Source: Streptomyces sp. DH-12
GTDB lineage: Bacteria; Actinomycetota; Actinomycetes; Streptomycetales; Streptomycetaceae
DNA: 64,000 nt
Assembly: GCF_002899455.1 (NCBI RefSeq)
Contig: NZ_PPFB01000001.1
Coordinates: 2,944,501-3,008,500 of the forward strand
Direction: 5' to 3'
The position numbers and the translations under genes were made by a program. Under the pieces are notes generated by a model. The model made no database searches. It was not told the DNA's origin and saw only the letters and a list, made by a program, of their open reading frames with translations. Positions 33,839 to 42,716 of the stretch are shown one piece after another (the stretch's first letter is position 1; each line of letters begins with the position of its first letter).

Positions 33839-35089
33839 ATGCCCGAGAACCAGCACCACGACCTCTTCGAGGACCGGTTCGCCGCAGCTCTGCGCGACAC
33901 CGGCCACAGCTTCCGCACCGACGACCCCGCCGCCCTCGTCACCGGGGGCCGGGTGCGCGGGCGCCGGACCCAGCTGCTGCGGCGGACGGCCGTGCTGGGC
34001 GGGGCGGCCGGCGTCGCCCTGGTCGGCGTGGGCGGGGCGCTGCTCCTGCCGTCCGACGCGACTGACCCCCGGCGGACCTCCGCGGCCGCCGGCCCGGCCA
34101 CGACCGCGAGCCCCTCGCCCGCCACGGCCTTCTCGGGCGACGACGTCCTGCGCTCGCTCAAGGAGCTGCTGCCGAAGGGCACGTACCTCGAGGAGGAGGC
34201 CCAGGGCACGGAGTCGCTGATGCCCCCGCACGCGCGGGTGGTGTTCGACGACGGCGGGGGCGCGGCGGCCCTCGGCCTGAGTCTGGACCGGGTGGAGCCC
34301 GACAGCGAGCAGGCCCGCGAGCTGGCGAACTGCCCGGACGAGGCGCTCGTCCCCCACGACGACTGCACCTCCGCCAAGCTGCCCAACGGCTCCCGGCTGA
34401 TGCTGTTCCGCGGCTACGAGTACCCGGACCGGCGGGTGGAGACCAGGTGGTGGAACGCCGAGCTGGTCACGCCCCAGGGGCACCACGTGTCCCTGAGCGA
34501 GTGGAACGCGCCGGCGCAGAAGGACGCCCCGGTCTCCCGCCCGCGGCCACCGCTGACCGTCGAGCAGTTGAAGGAGGTCGTCACCGCCGACGTGTGGCGG
34601 CGGGTGGTGGACGCCATGCCGAGGAGCCCGAAGCCGTCGGTCACCGGCCAGGCGCCTCCGGCGGGGATGCCGGGCAGGGCGATCGCCGACACGCTCACCG
34701 GTCTGCTGCCCGACGGGCTCACCGTGATCGCCGAGGGCGGACAGGGGAGCGAGTACGCCTACCTCGTCGTCGACGACGGCAAGGGCGGGAGCCTCGTCCA
34801 GATCAACGTGCAGCCCGGCATGGGCGACGTGGCCGGCGCTCTCTTCGGGGACGCCGGGACGCGGCCCGACGGCACCCTGGTCACCACCCGGAAGTCGCCC
34901 GGGGAGAAGGGCGGCGCGGGTGTCGTCATGTGGACCGCCGACACCCTGCGTCCCGACGGGCTGCGGGTCGTGGTCAGCGCCTTCAACACGGCCGCCCAGC
35001 ACGAGGACGCCACCCGTGACGCCCCCGCGCTCACCCTCGGGCAGCTGCGGGAGATCGCGCTGAGCACGGAGTGGGACGCGGGGGCGTGA
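33839..35089 (+). CDS. Single-pass membrane protein, probable anti-sigma partner
   Basis: This 416-residue protein starts at ATG 33839 after AAAGGGTGG. A cytoplasmic N-terminal 45 residues with FEDRFAAALRDTGHSF is followed by a membrane helix at about 50-70 (TAVLGGAAGVALVGVGGALLL) and a long extracytoplasmic domain with a Thr/Ser/Pro stalk. This layout next to SigE-family sigma genes is recurrent in Streptomyces and suggests an anti-sigma or sensor role. No zinc-binding HxxxCxxC motif is present, so it would not be a ZAS-type anti-sigma factor. Confidence 0.75.
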   Translation: MPENQHHDLFEDRFAAALRDTGHSFRTDDPAALVTGGRVRGRRTQLLRRTAVLGGAAGVALVGVGGALLLPSDATDPRRTSAAAGPATTASPSPATAFSGDDVLRSLKELLPKGTYLEEEAQGTESLMPPHARVVFDDGGGAAALGLSLDRVEPDSEQARELANCPDEALVPHDDCTSAKLPNGSRLMLFRGYEYPDRRVETRWWNAELVTPQGHHVSLSEWNAPAQKDAPVSRPRPPLTVEQLKEVVTADVWRRVVDAMPRSPKPSVTGQAPPAGMPGRAIADTLTGLLPDGLTVIAEGGQGSEYAYLVVDDGKGGSLVQINVQPGMGDVAGALFGDAGTRPDGTLVTTRKSPGEKGGAGVVMWTADTLRPDGLRVVVSAFNTAAQHEDATRDAPALTLGQLREIALSTEWDAGA

Positions 35090-35107
35090 GGCGGGCCGGC
35101 CGTCGCC

Positions 35108-36430
35108 TCAGAAGAACTCCGACCACGGCTGGTCCCAGATCTGCTTGACGGCCAGGACCAGGAAGAGCAGGCCCGCGGCCGCCAGCATGCCGTTGCTCAG
35201 GGGGCCGCTGCGCCATTCGCGCGGGGTGCGGGAGGAGTTGAGGAGCCACAGCAGGGTGAGGGCGAGGAACGGCATGAAGGCCGCACCGAGGACGCCGTAG
35301 ATGATGATCAGGCGGAACGGCTCGTCCTGGAACAGCAGGATCATCGGCGGGAAGGTGAGCCACAGCAGGTAGGCGCGGAAGGTCCAGGAGCGTTCCCGGC
35401 GCCCGGAGGCCAGCTCGTCGGCGCGCGCCTGCCGCTCGCCGCGCTGCCGGGCCAGGAAGTCGGCGAACATCAGGCTCACGCCGTGCCAGACGCCGATCAA
35501 GGAGGTGAAGGAGGCGGCGAAGAAGCCGACCAGGAACAGCGTGCCGGTGGTCGCTCCGTACCGGTCCTCCAGGATGTCGCCGAGCTGGATCAGCCCCTGG
35601 TCGCCGCTGGAGATGGCGATGTCGGCCGAGTGCAGCAGCTCCGCGCCGACGAAGAGCATCGCGACGACGAAGACGCCGGTGGTGAGGTAGGCGACCCGGT
35701 TGTCCAGCCGCATGACCTTCATCCAGCCGGTGCCGGTCCAGCCCTTGGCGTTGACCCAGTAGCCGTAGGCGGCCAGCGTGATGGTGCCGCCGACGCCGCC
35801 GATCAGGCCGAGGGTGTTGAGGACGGAGTCCTCCTCGTCGGGCAGCACGGGGAGGAGTCCGGCGAAGGCGTCGCCCAGGTTGGGGGTGACGCGGAACGCC
35901 AGGTAGACGGTCACCACGAACATGACGCCCACCAGGACGGTCATGACCTTCTCGAACACCGCGTACTTGTTGAACCAGACGAAGGCCAGGCCCACCAGTC
36001 CGCAGGCGATGCCCCAGTACTCGAGGTCCATCACGCCCGGGAACAGCGCCTGGAGCGGCAGCGCGCTGGACGACATGGCGGCCGCGCCGTAGACGAAGCC
36101 CCAGATGACGGCGTAGACGGCGAAGAACCAGGTGGTCCAGCGGCCGAGGCCGGCCCAGCCGTCGAACAGGGTGCGTCCGGTGGACAGGTGCCACCGTCCG
36201 CAGGCCTCCGCGAGGGAGATCTTCACCAGGCAGCCGACGACCGCGGCCCACAGCAGGGTGTAGCCGAAGTTGCTGCCGGCGATGAGGGTGGCCACGAGGT
36301 CGCCGGCGCCCACGCCGGTCGCGGCGACGACGATGCCGGGGCCGATGTGGCGCCAACTGGACGTGCGCGAGTGGGGGCCGGGCCCGGCCTTCGCCCCGGT
36401 GTCCTGGGTGTTTCCCGTGGTGTCCGCCAT
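35108..36430 (-). CDS. NRAMP-superfamily metal ion transporter (divergent)
   Basis: This protein of about 440 residues has eleven predicted helices and the LeuT-like NRAMP layout. Helix 1 reads GVGAGDLVATLIAGSNFGYTLLW where typical NRAMP has DPGN. The helix 6 region reads GGTITLAAYGYWVNAKGW, lacking the MPH motif. It is therefore a divergent member, possibly with another ion preference. ATG 36430 lacks a clear ribosome site; an in-frame GTG at 36496 would add 22 residues. It is convergent with the anti-sigma-like gene and divergent from the carboxypeptidase. Confidence 0.82.
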   Translation of the reverse strand: MADTTGNTQDTGAKAGPGPHSRTSSWRHIGPGIVVAATGVGAGDLVATLIAGSNFGYTLLWAAVVGCLVKISLAEACGRWHLSTGRTLFDGWAGLGRWTTWFFAVYAVIWGFVYGAAAMSSSALPLQALFPGVMDLEYWGIACGLVGLAFVWFNKYAVFEKVMTVLVGVMFVVTVYLAFRVTPNLGDAFAGLLPVLPDEEDSVLNTLGLIGGVGGTITLAAYGYWVNAKGWTGTGWMKVMRLDNRVAYLTTGVFVVAMLFVGAELLHSADIAISSGDQGLIQLGDILEDRYGATTGTLFLVGFFAASFTSLIGVWHGVSLMFADFLARQRGERQARADELASGRRERSWTFRAYLLWLTFPPMILLFQDEPFRLIIIYGVLGAAFMPFLALTLLWLLNSSRTPREWRSGPLSNGMLAAAGLLFLVLAVKQIWDQPWSEFF

Positions 36431-36602
36431 GGGGTCAAGAAAGCGGACGGGTGCCGGTCCGGCAAGAGGGCGTGCCGGGATCTTCACCGGTTCCACCTGG
36501 CCGCGCGGCGACTTCGCACTCTTGACCTGATCATGTCATCTCTCGACGATGACCGCACCGCACGTCGCCGTGAACCACCCCACCTCCCCACAAGGAGCAT
36601 TC

Positions 36603-37943
36603 ATGCGACTCCGTTCCCGCGGCAGACGCCCCGCCGCGCTCGCCGCACTCCTCGCCCTCGCCCTGGCCGCGCCCCTGTCGCTCACGGCGGCCGCCCCGGC
36701 CGGGGCCGACGGGGCACGCCCGGCGGCCTCCTCGGCGGACGACATCCGCCAGTACGAGATCCACCAGCGCACCACTCCCGTCACCCGCACGGCGATCCAG
36801 CGGGCCGGCGTCACCGTGGACGAGGCCGACGAGGAGACCGTGGTCGTCTCCGGCCGCGCGGACCAGATCCGCGCACTGCGCCGCCAGGGTTACGAGGTCA
36901 CCCCGCTGGGCGCGGCCCCGGACCGCTCGACGGCCGCCGACGGCCTGCGCCTGTTCGACTTCCCCTCGGCCGACTCCCGTTACCACAACTACGCCGAAAT
37001 GACCGCGGAGATCGACCAGCGGATCGCGGCGTACCCGTCGATCATGAGCAAGCGGGTGATCGGGAAGTCCTACCAGGGCCGGGACATCGTCGCCGTCAAG
37101 GTCAGCGACAACGTCGGCACCGACGAGGCCGAGCCCGAGGTCCTGTTCACCCACCACCAGCACGCCCGCGAGCACCTCACCGTCGAGATGGCGCTGTACC
37201 TGCTGCGCGAGCTCGGCGCCGGCTACGGCACCGACGCCCGGATCACCCGGATGGTGCAGCAGCGGGAGATCTGGATCGTCCCCGACCTCAATCCGGACGG
37301 CGGCGAGTACGACATCGCCACCGGCTCCTACCGCTCCTGGCGCAAGAACCGCCAGCCCAACTCCGGTTCCACGGCCGTCGGCACGGACCTGAACCGCAAC
37401 TGGAACTACCGCTGGGGCTGCTGCGGCGGGTCGTCGGGCAGCACGTCCTCGGACACGTACCGGGGTTCGGCGCCCGAGTCCGCGCCCGAGGTGAAGGTGG
37501 TCGCCGACTTCGTGCGCAGCCGGGTCGTCGGCGGGGTGCAGCAGATCAAGGCCGGCATCGACTTCCACACCTACAGCGAGCTGGTGCTCTGGCCCTTCGG
37601 CTACACCTACGCCGACACCACCACCGGCATGACGGCCGACGACCACGCGGCCTTCAAGGCCGTCGGCCAGAAGATGGCCGCCAGCAACGGCTACACGGCC
37701 CAGCAGTCCAGCGACCTGTACATCACCGACGGGTCGATCGACGACTACCTCTGGGGCACCCACAAGATCTTCGGCTACACCTTCGAGATGTACCCGAGGT
37801 CGGCGTCGGGCGGCGGCTTCTACCCGCCCGACGAGGTCATCGAGCGGGAGACGTCCCGCAACCGCGACGCCGTCCTCCAGCTCCTGGAGAACGCCGACTG
37901 CATGTACCGGGTGATCGGCAAGGAGGGCCAGTACTGCGGCTAG
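36603..37943 (+). CDS. Secreted zinc carboxypeptidase (M14)
   Basis: This 446-residue exported metallocarboxypeptidase has a signal peptide (about 1-36), a propeptide-like segment (about 45-115, with [22 protein letters not shown]) and an M14 catalytic domain from about 125. Zinc ligands are H187 and E190 in QHAREH and H322 in DFHTYSE; the catalytic Glu is E395 in YTFEMYP. Substrate-binding LNRNW is present. AAGGAG precedes ATG 36603. It removes C-terminal residues from peptides outside the cell, in nutrient scavenging. Confidence 0.94.
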   Translation: MRLRSRGRRPAALAALLALALAAPLSLTAAAPAGADGARPAASSADDIRQYEIHQRTTPVTRTAIQRAGVTVDEADEETVVVSGRADQIRALRRQGYEVTPLGAAPDRSTAADGLRLFDFPSADSRYHNYAEMTAEIDQRIAAYPSIMSKRVIGKSYQGRDIVAVKVSDNVGTDEAEPEVLFTHHQHAREHLTVEMALYLLRELGAGYGTDARITRMVQQREIWIVPDLNPDGGEYDIATGSYRSWRKNRQPNSGSTAVGTDLNRNWNYRWGCCGGSSGSTSSDTYRGSAPESAPEVKVVADFVRSRVVGGVQQIKAGIDFHTYSELVLWPFGYTYADTTTGMTADDHAAFKAVGQKMAASNGYTAQQSSDLYITDGSIDDYLWGTHKIFGYTFEMYPRSASGGGFYPPDEVIERETSRNRDAVLQLLENADCMYRVIGKEGQYCG

Positions 37944-38581
37944 GCGCGGTCGGCCGCCCCGGCCCTGTCCTTCTCCGGCTCGTCGCTCGCCCCGGACCCG
38001 GCCGTCCCCCCGGATTCGGCCGTCTCCTCGGCGCCGTCGTCGAAGTACGCGTCGAGGACCTCGTCCAGGGCAGCGTCCCACTCGTCGAACCGGCGGCGTG
38101 AGTCGGCGTCGATCTCGATGGGGTACCAACGCCGGTCGGGGGTGTGGACGGTGACGGTGTACCGCTTGCCGAAGCGGGCCGTCTCCGTCTCCACCGCGCC
38201 GATCTCGTCCCAGCGGAACTCGCACTCCTGGTCGTCCAGCTTCAGCCGCACGCCACGGTGGTCGGCGACGATGGCGGCACGGCGGTCGGACGCCTCGAAG
38301 ACGGGGCCGTCGGGGACGGGCTCCGGCTCGTCGTCCCCGGTGTCCCCGGTGTCCTCGGCGTCCCCGGCGTCCCCGGTGTCCTCGGCGGACTCGGCGGCCG
38401 GGGCGTCGGCGGACTTCTCCGACTCCCCGGTCTCCGGGACGCCTTCGGCGGCCGCGTCCTTCGTGTCCTTCGCGTCCTCCTCGCGGCCGGTCGCGGGCGC
38501 GGTGAGCCCGGGGACGAAGGCCGGGTCGAACCCGGCGCCCTCCAGGGGCTTGCTGCTGCTCGAACCTATGCGCTGCTCCAC
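37940..38581 (-). CDS. Acidic protein with PH-like C-terminal domain
   Basis: This 213-residue cytoplasmic protein starts at GTG 38581. The N-terminal 90 residues are dominated by Asp, Glu, Ala, Gly and Thr and include a tripeptide-type repeat ([18 protein letters not shown]). Residues 90-180 look like a small beta-barrel of PH type ([47 protein letters not shown]), followed by a helix and another acidic tail. The function is not known to me. Its stop overlaps that of the carboxypeptidase gene by 4 bp. Confidence 0.8.
   Translation of the reverse strand: MEQRIGSSSSKPLEGAGFDPAFVPGLTAPATGREEDAKDTKDAAAEGVPETGESEKSADAPAAESAEDTGDAGDAEDTGDTGDDEPEPVPDGPVFEASDRRAAIVADHRGVRLKLDDQECEFRWDEIGAVETETARFGKRYTVTVHTPDRRWYPIEIDADSRRRFDEWDAALDEVLDAYFDDGAEETAESGGTAGSGASDEPEKDRAGAADRA
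38334..38396. repeat. 9-bp tandem repeat inside the acidic protein gene
   Basis: At least six consecutive units of GTCC(C/T)CGG(T/C) with period 9 encode the Thr/Ala-Gly-Asp and Ala-Glu-Asp tripeptides of the acidic N-terminus. Such a repeat can change copy number by slippage without breaking the frame. Confidence 0.75.
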
Positions 38582-38684
38582 ACCGCAGGAGTATGGTCGA
38601 CAATCCTGTGCGCGTCACAGCCAGCCCCGACTTCGTTATCAGACGCCTACACGGACGCCGCCCCTCCACCGGGCCTCTCCGGGC

Positions 38685-40172
38685 TCACACGACCAGGCTC
38701 AGCGCCGCCGCGACGACGAAGCCGGCGACGGACAGCACGCTCTCCAGCACGGTCCACGTCTTGAGGGTGTCCCGCTCGCTGATGCCGAAGTACTTGGCGA
38801 CCATCCAGAACCCGCCGTCGTTCACGTGCGAGGCGAAGATCGAGCCCGCCGAGATGGCCATGATGACGAGCGCCACGAACGCCTGCGAGTGGTCGCCCTC
38901 GGACAGCAGCGGCGCCACGATGCCCGCCGTCGTCACGATCGCCACCGTCGCCGAGCCCTGCGCGACCCGCAGCACCACGGAGATCAGGTACGACAGCACG
39001 ATCACCGGCAGGCCGACGTCGTTGAAGGTGTCGGACAGCGCCTGGGCGACCCCGCTGCCCTTGAGGACCGCGCCGAAGACGCCGCCCGCGCCGACCACCA
39101 GCAGGATGTTGCCGACCGGCTTGAGGGAGGACGTGGAGACGGTCTCCAGGGACTTGCGGGACCAGCCGCGCCGGACGCCCAGCAGGTAGTAGGCGAGGAA
39201 CAGGGCGAGGGTGAGCGCCACGAACGGGTGGCCGAAGAACTCGATGACCGAGCGCAGCGTGGACTCGTCCAGTGCGATGGAGGAGAAGGTCGCGGCGAGG
39301 ATGAGGAGGAGCGGCGTGCCGATGATGCCGAGGACCGTGCCGAGCGGCACCGGGGTCTCGCGCGGCTCGACGCCGGAGGCGCGCTGCTCGGCGACGACGG
39401 CGTCCTTGGCCTCCTGGGCGGCCTCGACCATGTCCTGCGGCACGGGGACGAAGATCCGCTTGCCGATCCAGGCGGAGTAGACCCACGCGGCGACGACGGC
39501 GGGCAGTCCGCAGACGACGCCCATGAGGATGACCCAGCCGAGGTCCACGTGCAGCAGTCCGGCGGCGGCCACCGGGCCCGGGTGCGGGGGCAGGAAGGCG
39601 TGGGTGACGGAGAGACCGGCGAGCAGGGGCAGGCAGTACAGCAGGACGGACTTGCCCGAGCGCTTGGCGGCGGCGTAGACGATCGGCGCGAGGACGAAGA
39701 TGCCGACGTCGAAGAAGACCGGGATGCCGAAGATGAGGCCCGTCAGGCCCATCGCGAGGGGCGCCCGCTTCTCGCCGAACAGCCCGAGCAACCGGCCCGC
39801 GAGGACTTCGGCGCCGCCGCTGACTTCGAGGATCGCGCCGAGCATGGTGCCCAGGCCGATGATGATCGCGACATGGCCGAGGATGCCGCCCATACCGGAC
39901 TCGATGGTGGACACCGCGTCCGACCGCTGGACCGTGCCGAAGAGTTCGGTGACCGACAGGCCCGCCAGCAGGCCGACGGCTATGGAGACGCCGAGCAGCG
40001 CCACGAACGGCTGGAGCCGGACCTTGATGATCAGGAAGAGCAGCAGCGCGATGCCGAGGGCGGCGACGGTGAGCAGGCCCGCGGTGCCGTCGACGAGGAG
40101 GAGCAGTCCTCCGGTGTGCGGTGGTGTCTCCGCCGGGGCGGAGGCGGCGAGCGGGAGGGACGGGTGGGACAT
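38685..40172 (-). CDS. GntP family gluconate:H+ symporter
   Basis: This 495-residue transporter has about 13 membrane helices and the GntP signatures FGIPVFFDVGIFVLAPIVYAAAK, HAFLPPHPGPVAAAG and SHVNDGGFWMVAKYFG. GntP-type permeases take up gluconate and related sugar acids by proton symport. ATG 40172 follows AGAGGA. It is the last gene of the minus-strand arm of an IclR-regulated cluster (sugar kinase, IclR, RidA, permease), so it likely imports the substrate of that cluster: an aldonic or amino-sugar acid. Confidence 0.92.
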   Translation of the reverse strand: MSHPSLPLAASAPAETPPHTGGLLLLVDGTAGLLTVAALGIALLLFLIIKVRLQPFVALLGVSIAVGLLAGLSVTELFGTVQRSDAVSTIESGMGGILGHVAIIIGLGTMLGAILEVSGGAEVLAGRLLGLFGEKRAPLAMGLTGLIFGIPVFFDVGIFVLAPIVYAAAKRSGKSVLLYCLPLLAGLSVTHAFLPPHPGPVAAAGLLHVDLGWVILMGVVCGLPAVVAAWVYSAWIGKRIFVPVPQDMVEAAQEAKDAVVAEQRASGVEPRETPVPLGTVLGIIGTPLLLILAATFSSIALDESTLRSVIEFFGHPFVALTLALFLAYYLLGVRRGWSRKSLETVSTSSLKPVGNILLVVGAGGVFGAVLKGSGVAQALSDTFNDVGLPVIVLSYLISVVLRVAQGSATVAIVTTAGIVAPLLSEGDHSQAFVALVIMAISAGSIFASHVNDGGFWMVAKYFGISERDTLKTWTVLESVLSVAGFVVAAALSLVV

Positions 40173-40289
40173 ACGGAGGTCCTCTGGGTAAGGGCATGGG
40201 GCTTTCGGGCAGGGGGGATCGCGGCACGGCGCCCGCGGGGTGCGGGACGCCGTGCCGTGCGGCATGCGGGTGCTGCGGAAGGGGGCGGC

Positions 40290-40700
40290 TCAGCCGAGGA
40301 CGGCGAGCGCGTCGATCTCGATGAGGAGGCCGGCGGGGAGACCGACGTAGACGGTCGTGCGGGCGGCGGGCGGCTGGGTGAGGCCCTGCTCCTCGAAGTA
40401 GGCGTTGTAGATCTCGTTCATCTCGGCGAAGTGGTCCACGTCGGTCAGGTAGACGCGGATCATCATCACGTCGTCCCAGCTCGCGCCGCCCTCCTCGAGG
40501 ATCGCCTTGACGTTGGCGAGGGTCTGGAGGGTCTGCTCGCGCAGGGTGGGGCCGGCCGGCGTGGGCGGCTTGCCCTCCTCGGCGGGCAGGAACCCGACCT
40601 GGCCGGCGACCTGCAGGATGTTGCCCTTGCGGACGCCGTGCGAGAACTGCGCGGGCGGGGTGGTGTGGGTCTTCGGGGTCAGCGCGACTTTCTCGGTCAT
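40290..40700 (-). CDS. RidA/YjgF family protein
   Basis: RidA-like protein of 136 residues with the fold landmarks FSHGVRKGNILQVAGQVG, TLQTLANVKAILEEGGASWDDV and a C-terminal ARTTVYVGLPAGLLIEIDALAVL carrying the conserved Arg. RidA proteins hydrolyse enamine/imine intermediates released by PLP enzymes. The cluster contains just such an enzyme (42717-43982), which supports a functional link. It starts 14 bp after the iclR-type gene on the same strand. Confidence 0.93.
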   Translation of the reverse strand: MTEKVALTPKTHTTPPAQFSHGVRKGNILQVAGQVGFLPAEEGKPPTPAGPTLREQTLQTLANVKAILEEGGASWDDVMMIRVYLTDVDHFAEMNEIYNAYFEEQGLTQPPAARTTVYVGLPAGLLIEIDALAVLG

Positions 40701-40713
40701 GCGGGGGTGTCCT

Positions 40714-41472
40714 TCACTTCGGTTCTGCCGGGGTCCGGCCGGAGTACTCGCCGCTGATGGCGTCCGCGGTGCGGCGCACCAGCGGGAGCAGGGTGAGGAG
40801 TTCGTCGGCGGTGACGACGACGTTCGGCGCGGAGACCGACATCGCGGCGACCACCCGGCCGTCGGCGCCGCGGATCGGCGCGGCGACGCAGTTGATGGAC
40901 TCCTCGTGGCCGCCGAGGTCGGTGGCCCAGCCCTGTTCGCGCACCTTGGCCAGCTCCTGGAGGAACGCGGCCGCGTGGGGTGTCGAACGGGGCGTGTACA
41001 TGGGGTAGTCGAGCTGCTCCGCGAGGGCGCGGCGCTCGGGTTCGGGCAGGTCGGCGAGGAGCAGCTTGGCCACGGCGGCGACGGTGATGGCGACGGGCTT
41101 GCCGATCCGGGAGTACATCCGCACCGGGTAGCGGCTCTCCACCTTGTCGATGTAGAGGACCTCGTTCTCCTCGTACACGGCGAGGTGGACGGTGTGTCCG
41201 CAGGTCTCGTTGAGGCGGACGAGGTGGGAGTGGGCGATCTCGCGGACGTCGAGGTTCTCCATCGCCTCCTGCGCGAGGGCGAAGAGGCGCGCGCCGAGGC
41301 GGTAGCGCTGGTCGGACTGGCGGTAGACCATGCCGTGTTCGTGGAGGGTGCGCAGGAGGCGGAGGGCCGTGGACTTGTGCACGCCGAGGCGGTCGGCGAC
41401 CTGGCCGAGGTCGGCGGGGCCCTCCGCGAGCAGCGGAAGGATGCTCAGGGCGCGGTCTACGGTCTGGCTCAT
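40714..41472 (-). CDS. IclR family transcriptional regulator
   Basis: This 252-residue protein has an N-terminal winged helix (about 3-62, VDRALSILPLLAEGPADLGQ, HKSTALRLLRTLHEHG) and a C-terminal ligand-binding domain (about 75-245, KPVAITVAAVAKLLLADL, INCVAAPIRGADGRVVAAMSVSAP). ATG 41472 follows GAGGAGG and overlaps the stop of the sugar kinase gene. IclR members such as KdgR and SrpR-like regulators respond to sugar acids or keto-deoxy acids. The palindrome at 42677-42697 is its likely operator. Confidence 0.93.
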   Translation of the reverse strand: MSQTVDRALSILPLLAEGPADLGQVADRLGVHKSTALRLLRTLHEHGMVYRQSDQRYRLGARLFALAQEAMENLDVREIAHSHLVRLNETCGHTVHLAVYEENEVLYIDKVESRYPVRMYSRIGKPVAITVAAVAKLLLADLPEPERRALAEQLDYPMYTPRSTPHAAAFLQELAKVREQGWATDLGGHEESINCVAAPIRGADGRVVAAMSVSAPNVVVTADELLTLLPLVRRTADAISGEYSGRTPAEPK

Positions 41473-42584
41473 GGGGTGCGTGCCTCCTCTACGGCCTCTG
41501 CGTCGGCTGCTGTCCAGCCGGGGCCGAGTCGCAGTGTCCCCCACGCGGTGTCGTCGAGGGCGGCGAGGCGGTCGGCGAGGGCGCGGGCGGGGGGCGCGGC
41601 GAGGTCGCCGGGGGCGGTGAGGGCGGCTGCCGCCATGAGGTGGCCGTGGCGGAGCCGTGCTTTCAGCGGCAGGCCGCGCAGGGCGGCCGAGAGGAAGCCT
41701 GCCGCGAAGGCGTCGCCTGCGCCGGTCGTCGCGACCACGTCGACCTTCAGGGCGGGGGCCGTTGCGGCGGGGCGGAGGGTGTCGTCGCAGCCCGGCGCCT
41801 GCGGGGCGCCTCCCCCGGAGGGGGCGCCCCCGGCGCCCGCGGAGGGGCAGAAGGCGACCGCCCCCTCCGCGCCCTGTTTCACCACCAGGGTGTCCGGTTC
41901 GGGAAGGGCTTCCCGGACGGCGGCCGGGCCGCCCGTGATGCCCCAGGCTTCCTCCGCCTCGTCCTCGCCGACGAAGACGACGTCTGCCGAACGGGCCAGG
42001 TCCAGCAGGACCTCGGGGCCGTACCCGTCCCGCCGCAGGCCCGGGCGGTGGTTCACGTCGAAGGAGATCAAGGGGCGCCCCGGGTGCGGGGACGTCAGCT
42101 CCCGCAGCAGGTCCAGGCAGCCGGGCGAGAGCGCCGCCGTGATGCCGGAGAGGTGCAGGACGCGCCCGGCGCGTACGGCGTCCAGGTCCACGCCGGCCGG
42201 CGTCATCGCCGACGCCGCCGAGCCCGCCCGGTAGTAGGCGACCTCGTGCGAGGCGCCCGCCCTGTCGCCGGCCGTGCGGAAGTAGACGCCGGTGGGGCGG
42301 TCCGGGTCGCGGCGGACGTACGACACGTCGACGCCGTGGCCGCCGATCGCGGCGAGGAGGTGGTCGCCGAAGCCGTCGGCGCCGACCCGGCTGACCCACC
42401 GGGTGGTGTGGCCGGCCGCCGCGAGCGCGCACGCCACGTTGGACTCCGCGCCGCCGATCGACCGGTGGAAGGAGGGGACGTCGGCGAGGGGGCCGGGTCG
42501 GGACGGCAGGAACGTCACCATGGACTCGCCGAGCGCGACGACGTCCACGACGTCGGGGGCGTTGCCGTTTCCGGTGACGGTCAC
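41469..42584 (-). CDS. PfkB family sugar kinase (2-keto-3-deoxygluconate kinase-like)
   Basis: This 371-residue ribokinase-family enzyme has the N-terminal GGAESNVACALAAAG, the sugar-binding region and the C-terminal ATTGAGDAFAAGFLSAAL signature with the catalytic Asp. Overall similarity is closest to 2-keto-3-deoxygluconate kinases. GTG 42584 follows GAGGAG. A low-complexity insert of about 30 residues (near 255-285: SAGAGGAPSGGGAPQAPG) is encoded by a G/C palindrome and interrupts the C-terminal half. First gene of the minus-strand arm, ATGA-coupled to the regulator gene. Confidence 0.88.
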   Translation of the reverse strand: MTVTGNGNAPDVVDVVALGESMVTFLPSRPGPLADVPSFHRSIGGAESNVACALAAAGHTTRWVSRVGADGFGDHLLAAIGGHGVDVSYVRRDPDRPTGVYFRTAGDRAGASHEVAYYRAGSAASAMTPAGVDLDAVRAGRVLHLSGITAALSPGCLDLLRELTSPHPGRPLISFDVNHRPGLRRDGYGPEVLLDLARSADVVFVGEDEAEEAWGITGGPAAVREALPEPDTLVVKQGAEGAVAFCPSAGAGGAPSGGGAPQAPGCDDTLRPAATAPALKVDVVATTGAGDAFAAGFLSAALRGLPLKARLRHGHLMAAAALTAPGDLAAPPARALADRLAALDDTAWGTLRLGPGWTAADAEAVEEARTP

Positions 42585-42676
42585 GATGGCGGGGCTCCTC
42601 GTCGGGGCGGGGGTGCGGTGTCCGTTGACCGCGTGTGGCGGAGATGTTAGACAGCGGTGAGCGATATACGCAACGA

Positions 42677-42697
42677 GTGTTGCAACTGGTGCAACAC
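42677..42697. promoter_or_regulatory. Perfect palindrome, probable IclR operator
   Basis: GTGTTGCA and TGCAACAC are perfect 8-bp inverted arms with a 5-base spacer (ACTGG), in the A+T-richer gap between the divergent kinase and PLP-enzyme genes. It lies 20 bp ahead of the plus-strand start. Position and size fit an IclR dimer site controlling both arms of the cluster. Confidence 0.72.
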
Positions 42698-42716
42698 CGC
42701 TGATCAGGGAGGCTCC

